Below are positions 45,080 through 50,147 of a DNA stretch of 50,147 bases, piece after piece; the first letter of the stretch is position 1; the number at the start of each line of letters is the position of its first letter. Location of the stretch: positions 1 through 50,147 of the forward strand of contig CAYLMM010000014.1 of assembly GCA_964384825.1 (NCBI GenBank). Reading direction: 5' to 3'. The notes beneath the pieces are model-generated. The model searched no databases. It was not told where the DNA came from and saw only the letters and a list, made by a program, of their open reading frames with translations. The position numbers and the translations under genes were made by a program. This DNA is from CAYLMM01 sp964384825. Its GTDB lineage: Bacteria > Krumholzibacteriota > Krumholzibacteriia > LZORAL124-64-63.

Positions 45080-46234
45080 TCAGCGCACGGGTTCGCAGAT
45101 CCGTCCGGGAAGCAGGAAGGTGCGGCAGGCCTCGACGATGCGCGAGCAGGCCTGGCCGTCGCCGTAGGGATTGACCGCGCGGGCCATCGCGGCGCGGACC
45201 GCGGAGTCGGTCAGCAGCTCGGCGACCGCCCCGGTGATCGTGTCGGTGCGGGTGCCCACCAGGCGCGCGGTTCCGGCCTCGACCGCCTCGGGCCGCTCGG
45301 TGGCGTCGCGCATCACCAGCACGGGCTTGCCCAGCCCGGGCGCCTCCTCCTGGATGCCTCCCGAATCGGTCAGCACCAGGGTCGAACGGTCCATCAGCCG
45401 TACGAAGGGCAGGTAGGGCAGCGGCTCGGTCAGGTGCACGTTGGGCGTCGAGGACAGGATCTCGCCCACCGGACGGCGCACGTTCGGGTTCAGGTGGACC
45501 GGATAGACGAAATGGACCCGGGGGAACGCCTCGGCCGAGGCGCGGACCGCCTCGCAGATCGAGCGCATCCGGTCGCCGAAGTTCTCGCGCCGGTGACCGG
45601 TGACCAGCACCACCGGCGGGCCGGCGGGATCGTCCATCAGGAAATCGGGCACGCCGGGCACCGGGGGCGGATCGCGGCGGACGCGGGCCCGGGCCAGATG
45701 CAGGGCGTCGATGACGGTGTTGCCGGTCACGTGGATCCGGGCCGCGGGCACGCCCTCGTCGGCCAGGTTGCGCGCCGCCCATTCGGTGGGGGCGAAGTGC
45801 AGGTCGGCCAGCCGCGAGGTCAGCACCCGGTTGATCTCCTCGGGGAAGGGCGAGCGCTTGCGCCAGGTGCGCAGGCCGGCCTCGACGTGTCCGACCGGGA
45901 TGCCGCGGTAGAAGGCGGCCAGGGCGGCGCAGAGCACCGTCGTGGTATCGCCCTGGACGATCACCATGTCGGGTTTCTCGGCGGCCAGGGTGCGGTCCAG
46001 CGACGCGATCGCGCGCGAGGTGAGCCCGGCGAGCGTCTGGTCGGGGCGCATGAGATCGAGATCCACGTCGGGCCGGACGCCGAAGACGTCCAGCACCTGG
46101 TCGAGCATGGCCCGGTGCTGGGCGGTGACGCAGACGCGGGGTTCGATGTCCGGATCCTCGCGCAGGGCGAGGACCAGGGGACAGAGCTTGATCGCTTCGG
46201 GCCTGGTGCCGAAGATGAATGAGATCCTGGTCAT
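45080..46234 (-). CDS. wecB: UDP-N-acetylglucosamine 2-epimerase (non-hydrolysing)
   Basis: 384 residues of the GT-B-like WecB family. FGTRPEAIK opens the chain, GDTTTVL and HVEAGLRTW are substrate loops, PFPEEINR follows, and TDSGGIQEEAP holds the UDP-binding site. It interconverts UDP-GlcNAc and UDP-ManNAc, precursors of many surface polysaccharides. It faces the synthase operon end to end and could supply its donor, although no ManNAc-uronate dehydrogenase is present. ATG 46234 has AAGGA upstream; the GTG just before it is the alternative. Confidence 0.92.
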   Translation of the reverse strand: MTRISFIFGTRPEAIKLCPLVLALREDPDIEPRVCVTAQHRAMLDQVLDVFGVRPDVDLDLMRPDQTLAGLTSRAIASLDRTLAAEKPDMVIVQGDTTTVLCAALAAFYRGIPVGHVEAGLRTWRKRSPFPEEINRVLTSRLADLHFAPTEWAARNLADEGVPAARIHVTGNTVIDALHLARARVRRDPPPVPGVPDFLMDDPAGPPVVLVTGHRRENFGDRMRSICEAVRASAEAFPRVHFVYPVHLNPNVRRPVGEILSSTPNVHLTEPLPYLPFVRLMDRSTLVLTDSGGIQEEAPGLGKPVLVMRDATERPEAVEAGTARLVGTRTDTITGAVAELLTDSAVRAAMARAVNPYGDGQACSRIVEACRTFLLPGRICEPVR

Positions 46235-46269
46235 CACGATTCCTTGCGCCGGGGAAAGGCCGGGTCCGG

Positions 46270-46298
46270 TTGACCTGCCGCGGGGCCGGGCTTAATAT
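46270..46298 (+). promoter_or_regulatory. Promoter for alaS
   Basis: TTGACC and TAATAT are separated by exactly 17 bp. The leader to TTG 46389 is about 85 nt. Confidence 0.6.
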
Positions 46299-46388
46299 GG
46301 CCCCGCGTCGCGGCACCGGTCGCGCCGGTTCCATCCCCTTGTTGATCGTCATTCTACGCCAAACCTTGATCCGGGAAAAGGTGAAGCC

Positions 46389-49061
46389 TTGAAAGCGAAA
46401 GAGATCCGCTCGCGATTCCTCGAATTCTTCGCCGCCCGCGGCCATGCCGTGGTGGATTCGTCCTCCCTGCTGCCGGAGAACGATCCGACGCTGATCTTCA
46501 CCAACGCCGGGATGAACCAGTTCAAGGCCGTGTTCCTGGGGATGGAGAAGCGCGACTACGTGCGGGCCGCGTCCTGCCAGAAATGCATGCGCGTCAGCGG
46601 CAAGCACAACGATCTCGAGGAGGTCGGCCGCGACGCCCGCCACCACACCTTCTTCGAGATGCTCGGCAACTGGTCCTTCGGCGACTACTACAAGCGCGAG
46701 TCGCTGAAATGGGGCTGGGAGTTCCTGACCAAGGAGATGGGACTCGATCCCGAGCGCCTGTGGTTCTCGGTCTACAAGGACGACGACGAGGCCTACGAGA
46801 TCATCCGCGACGAGATCGGCTTTCCGGCCGAGCGCATCAAGCGTCTGGGCGACATCGAGAAGGGGGACGAGGAGAACTTCTGGTCGATGGCCGACACCGG
46901 TCCCTGCGGCCCCTGCGCCGAGATCCACTTCGACCAGGGCGAGCAGGCGGCCTGCGACCATCCCGACGGCTGCGCGCTGGGCGTCTGCGACTGCGACCGC
47001 TGGCTCGAGCTGTGGAACCACGTCTTCATGGAGTTCGACCGCGACCAGGACGGCGAGCTGACGCCCCTGCCGATGAAGAGCGTCGACACCGGCCTGGGCC
47101 TCGAACGCCTGGTGGCGGTCTGCCAGGGCGTTCGCAGCAACTACCAAACCGATCTGTTCACCCCGATGATCGCCAAGGCGGCCGAGATCTCCGGCCGCGA
47201 GCCCGAGGGCGAGGACCGCGTCTCGATGCAGGTGATCGCCGACCACGCCCGCGCGGTGACCTTCGCGGTCTGCGACGGGGCCAACCCCGGCAACGAGGGG
47301 CGCGGCTACGTCGTGCGCCGCATCCTGCGCCGGGCCGCCCGCCACGGCCGCCGTCTCGGTCTGACCGAGCCCTTCCTGTGGCGGATCGCCGAGGTCGTGA
47401 TCGACGAGATGGGCGACGCCTACCCCGATCTGGTCGAACGCCGCGGACGCGTCCTGGAGGTCATCCGCCGCGAGGAGGAGCGCTTCAACCTCACGCTCGA
47501 CCGCGGCCTGCAGGTCTACGCCGAGATCCGCGACCGGATGCGCGCCGAGGGCCGCACCGAGATGAACGGCGAGGAATCGTTCCAGCTCCACGACACCTTC
47601 GGTTTCCCGGTCGATCTGACGGCCGTGGTGGCCGAGGAGGACGGCTTCACGGTCAACGAGGCCGCCTTCCGCGAGCGGATGGAGAAGCAGCGGGCCGCCA
47701 GCGGGCGCGAGCGCCGGTTCATGGCCGGCATCGGGGCCTGGCGCGGCGTGCGGCAGGGCGAGGATCCCGCCGCCTTCCGGGCAGAGTTCACCGGCTACTC
47801 TTCGCTGCGCGGGCAGGCGCGAGTGGTGGCCGTGCGCCCGGCCGGCGAACAGGACAGCCAGCTGCTCTTCGACCGCACGCCTTTCTACGCGGAATCCGGC
47901 GGCCAGGTGGGCGACCGCGGGATCGTGAAGCTGGCGTCGGGGGCCGAGCTGGAGGTCCTGACCACCATCGGCGACGAGGCCGGCAACGTCTCGGTGGTCC
48001 ACGCCGACGCCGGCAAGCTGCTCGACCTGCTGCGCGGGAACGACGCGGTCGAACTGATCGTGGCCGACGACCGCCGCGCCACCATGCGCCATCACACCGC
48101 CACCCATCTGCTGCACGCCGCCCTGCGCCGGGTGCTGGGCGAGCACGTGGCCCAGGCGGGTTCCGAGGTGACGCCTCAGAAGCTGCGTTTCGATTTCCAT
48201 CACGACCAGCCGTTGACCGGCGAGCAGATCGCCGAGGTCGAGGCCCTGGTCGCCCGCGAGATCCTGGCCAACACCGAGGTCGCGGTCCACGCCGACGTGC
48301 CCCTGGCCGAGGCCAAGGCCCGCGGCGCGATGGCGCTGTTCGGCGAGAAGTACGGCGAGACGGTGCGGATGATCGAGGTGCCGGGCACCACCGGCGACTA
48401 TTCCCTGGAGCTCTGCGGCGGCACGCACGTGGCCCGCACCGGCGACATCGGCCCCTTCCGCATCACGGCCGAGAGCAGCAGCGCCGCCGGCGTGCGGCGC
48501 ATCGAGGCGGTGGCGGGCGAACCCGCCCTGGCGATGGCGGCCGCCGACCGCCGCGATCTCGACCGGGTGATGGATCTGCTGCGGCGCGACGGCGGTCCGG
48601 CGCCCGACCAGGTCGCAGCGGTGATCGCCGAGCGCGACGAGCTGGCCCGCGAACTGCGCACCCTGAAGCAGGCCACGGCTGCGGATTCCCTGGACGAGAT
48701 GATCGCCGGCGCGGTCGACGTGGGCGGTCTGAAGCTGCTGGCCGCCGCGGTCGAGGCCGAGGATCGCGATGCGCTGCTGCAACTCGGCGACCGGGCGCGC
48801 GACAAGATCGGCAAGGACGGCGTCGTGGTCCTGGCCGCCGAATGGGAGGGGAAGGCCACCCTGCTGGTCACCCTGACCCCCGATCTGGTCGCGGCGAAGC
48901 GCCTGCACGCCGGCAACCTGGTCAAGGCCCTGGCGGCGAAGGTCGGCGGTCGCGGCGGCGGCCGGCCCAACACGGCCCAGGCGGGGCTGCCCGGGCCCGA
49001 GGCGATCGCCCCGGCGCTGGCGGCGGCGGCCGAAGTCGTCGGCGCCGAGGCGAAGGAATAG
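46389..49061 (+). CDS. alaS: Alanyl-tRNA synthetase
   Basis: 890 residues, full length. The class II catalytic core contains FTNAGMNQFK, RDARHHTFFEMLGNWSFG and the later GLGLERL. The editing domain carries HHTATHLLH and CGGTH for zinc and for removal of mischarged Ser/Gly. The C-Ala domain is at the end, with a glycine-rich GGRGGGRP segment. A Cys-rich patch near residue 200 (DHPDGCALGVCDCD) is a normal part of many bacterial enzymes. The start is TTG 46389 with AAAAGG upstream; no nearby ATG is in frame. Confidence 0.95.
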   Translation: MKAKEIRSRFLEFFAARGHAVVDSSSLLPENDPTLIFTNAGMNQFKAVFLGMEKRDYVRAASCQKCMRVSGKHNDLEEVGRDARHHTFFEMLGNWSFGDYYKRESLKWGWEFLTKEMGLDPERLWFSVYKDDDEAYEIIRDEIGFPAERIKRLGDIEKGDEENFWSMADTGPCGPCAEIHFDQGEQAACDHPDGCALGVCDCDRWLELWNHVFMEFDRDQDGELTPLPMKSVDTGLGLERLVAVCQGVRSNYQTDLFTPMIAKAAEISGREPEGEDRVSMQVIADHARAVTFAVCDGANPGNEGRGYVVRRILRRAARHGRRLGLTEPFLWRIAEVVIDEMGDAYPDLVERRGRVLEVIRREEERFNLTLDRGLQVYAEIRDRMRAEGRTEMNGEESFQLHDTFGFPVDLTAVVAEEDGFTVNEAAFRERMEKQRAASGRERRFMAGIGAWRGVRQGEDPAAFRAEFTGYSSLRGQARVVAVRPAGEQDSQLLFDRTPFYAESGGQVGDRGIVKLASGAELEVLTTIGDEAGNVSVVHADAGKLLDLLRGNDAVELIVADDRRATMRHHTATHLLHAALRRVLGEHVAQAGSEVTPQKLRFDFHHDQPLTGEQIAEVEALVAREILANTEVAVHADVPLAEAKARGAMALFGEKYGETVRMIEVPGTTGDYSLELCGGTHVARTGDIGPFRITAESSSAAGVRRIEAVAGEPALAMAAADRRDLDRVMDLLRRDGGPAPDQVAAVIAERDELARELRTLKQATAADSLDEMIAGAVDVGGLKLLAAAVEAEDRDALLQLGDRARDKIGKDGVVVLAAEWEGKATLLVTLTPDLVAAKRLHAGNLVKALAAKVGGRGGGRPNTAQAGLPGPEAIAPALAAAAEVVGAEAKE

Positions 49062-49136
49062 ATCGGCGGCGGTTCGTCCGGCCGACCCCGGCCGACGGGG
49101 ATGTCGCCGGGGCGGGTCCGAAAGGTTCCGGAAGAT

Positions 49137-49172
49137 ACGCGGGGCGGTGCCGACGGCATCGCCCCGCGTTTT
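49137..49172 (+). terminator. Terminator after alaS
   Basis: A 15-bp stem (49137-49151 with 49155-49169, one G-U pair) with a 3-nt loop and TTTT. Confidence 0.8.
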
Positions 49173-49265
49173 GCCAGGAATTCGCAAAATCAACTTCAAC
49201 AGGTGATTCGCGGCGTTCAGCAGCTCTCATTCGCGGATGGGGGCTTTTTTCCGTCCGCCACCCCC

Positions 49266-49294
49266 TTGTAGCCGACTGGGAGTTGTCCTATCTT
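49266..49294 (+). promoter_or_regulatory. Promoter for isocitrate dehydrogenase
   Basis: TTGTAG and TATCTT are separated by 17 bp, with the -10 about 52 bp before the start codon. Confidence 0.55.
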
Positions 49295-49345
49295 CACTTC
49301 CGGATTTCGCAATCAAACAGGCGCTTAATTCGGAAGGAACTTCGC

Positions 49346-50147
49346 ATGCAGTTCGAAAAGGTCCGAATCCCCGAGGGCGATCTGATCGAGGTCCGCGACG
49401 GCGAGTTCGTCGTCGGCGATCATCCGGTGATCGGCGTGCTGCGCGGCGACGGCATCGGCCTGGACATCACCCCGGTCATGCAGAACGTGGTCGATTCGGC
49501 GGTCCGGAAGGCCTACGGCGGCAAGCGCGGGATCGCCTGGACGCCCCTCTACGCCGGGCTCGAGGGTCTGCAGCATTACGGCAGCGAGTTCCCCGACGAG
49601 ACCATCGAGGCGATCCGACACCTCAAGATCGCCATCAAGGGGCCCTTCACCACGCCGATCGGCGAGGAGACCCACGTCTGCCTGCACTGCGCCCATCAGC
49701 AGGATCACGACGGGGTCTGCGACAAGTGCGGCAAGGACGACGGCGTCTGCGAGCGTTTCCGCAGCATCAACGTGCGCTTCCGCCAGCATCTGGACCTCTT
49801 CGCCTGCGTGCGGCCGGTGCGCTACTTCGAGGGCGTGCCCAGCCCCAACAAGTACGCCGACCAGGTGAACTTCGTGATCTTCCGCGAGAACACCGAGGAC
49901 GTGTACGCCGGCTACGATTTCCAGCGCGGCAGCGAGACCGCCCTGGCGGTGATCGACCTGATCGAGAAGATGACCGGCCGGCGGATCCGCGAGGATTCGG
50001 GCATCGGCATCAAGCCCATCTCGGTTTTCGGGACCGAGCGGCTGGTGCGCAAGGCGCTGGAGTGGGCCATCGCCCAGGACCTGCCTTCGGTCACGCTGGT
50101 GCACAAGGGCAACATCATGAAGTTCACCGAGGGCAGCTTCGCCAAGT
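49346..50147 (+). CDS. icd: NADP-type isocitrate dehydrogenase, N-terminal part, with Cys-rich insertion
   Basis: 267 residues are visible and the gene runs off the window. It aligns by eye with the E. coli enzyme along its length: GDGIGLDITP, AIKGPFTTPIG, DLFACVRPVRYFEGVPSP, FRENTEDVYAG and VHKGNIMKFTEG. Between TTPIG and RSIN, residues about 107-137 are extra and hold cysteines at 112, 115, 125, 128 and 135 (C-x2-C-x9-C-x2-C plus one). In E. coli this loop is short and ends at Ser113, the phosphorylated, isocitrate-binding serine, which corresponds to Ser140 here. The start is ATG 49346 with GGAAGGA upstream. Confidence 0.9.
   Translation, partial: MQFEKVRIPEGDLIEVRDGEFVVGDHPVIGVLRGDGIGLDITPVMQNVVDSAVRKAYGGKRGIAWTPLYAGLEGLQHYGSEFPDETIEAIRHLKIAIKGPFTTPIGEETHVCLHCAHQQDHDGVCDKCGKDDGVCERFRSINVRFRQHLDLFACVRPVRYFEGVPSPNKYADQVNFVIFRENTEDVYAGYDFQRGSETALAVIDLIEKMTGRRIREDSGIGIKPISVFGTERLVRKALEWAIAQDLPSVTLVHKGNIMKFTEGSFAK

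Noticed and set aside
46895..47000. Cysteine-rich patch in alaS as a novel metal site
   Set aside because: Cysteines at this position occur in many ordinary bacterial alanyl-tRNA synthetases.
44169..49199. Open frame of more than 1,600 codons on the minus strand
   Set aside because: It is antisense to alaS and the barrel gene and runs through wecB in another frame; composition is typical of a shadow frame.

Overview
This is a G+C-rich stretch of bacterial chromosome (roughly two thirds G+C or more by eye), densely coded on both strands. It has short intergenic gaps, frequent GTG and TTG starts, and Shine-Dalgarno boxes of the GGAGG type. Many intergenic regions hold sigma70-like promoters with 16-17 bp spacers. 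Outer-membrane barrel, lipoprotein and O-antigen genes point to a two-membrane organism. The mixture (class I two-subunit fumarase, K+-type membrane pyrophosphatase, AtuA, YaiO-type barrel, many S9/C1 peptidase-like genes) suggests an uncultivated lineage of the Fibrobacterota-Chlorobiota-Bacteroidota kind or a deltaproteobacterial relative. That placement is an inference with low confidence. I saw no rRNA, tRNA, CRISPR array, insertion sequence or phage gene.

Layout. 1-2.8 kb: the end of a C1 peptidase, a saccharopine/lysine dehydrogenase family gene, and a NUDIX-eIF2B-like fusion. 3.0-9.8 kb: two-subunit fumarase, then a Wzx/Wzy-type surface polysaccharide locus (Wzz-like, flippase, glycosyltransferase, O-antigen polymerase). 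10.0-13.2 kb: a double-FKBP lipoprotein and the ion-pumping pyrophosphatase. 13.3-16.0 kb: an apparent redox-signalling cassette made of a hydrogenase-gamma-like flavoprotein, a lone receiver protein and a RegB-like histidine kinase carrying the quinone motif GGxxNPF. 16.1-24.2 kb: aminotransferase, acetyltransferase, S9 peptidase, AtuA-family protein, OB-fold lipoprotein and DNA polymerase IV. 24.3-28.7 kb: a LOG-like protein, then asparagine synthetase, acyl carrier protein and AMP ligase in close order. 28.7-33.7 kb: a fused LeuC-LeuD dehydratase, an odd crotonase, a TIGR01777 epimerase and a D-serine-dehydratase-like PLP enzyme.

33.9-38.9 kb: a three-gene flavin/iron-sulfur amine or amino-acid dehydrogenase operon, divergent from type I glutamine synthetase, followed by a YjbQ protein. 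39.0-46.2 kb: a five-gene exopolysaccharide operon (membrane protein, processive GT2 synthase with QxxRW, membrane-anchored bactofilin-like protein, divergent deacetylase, outer-membrane barrel) facing a UDP-GlcNAc 2-epimerase gene. 46.4-50.1 kb: alanyl-tRNA synthetase and the start of an NADP-type isocitrate dehydrogenase with a five-cysteine insertion beside its regulatory serine loop.

The strongest candidates for undescribed biology are the exopolysaccharide operon at 39-45 kb, the redox cassette at 13.3-16.0 kb, and the cysteine-rich insertion in isocitrate dehydrogenase.
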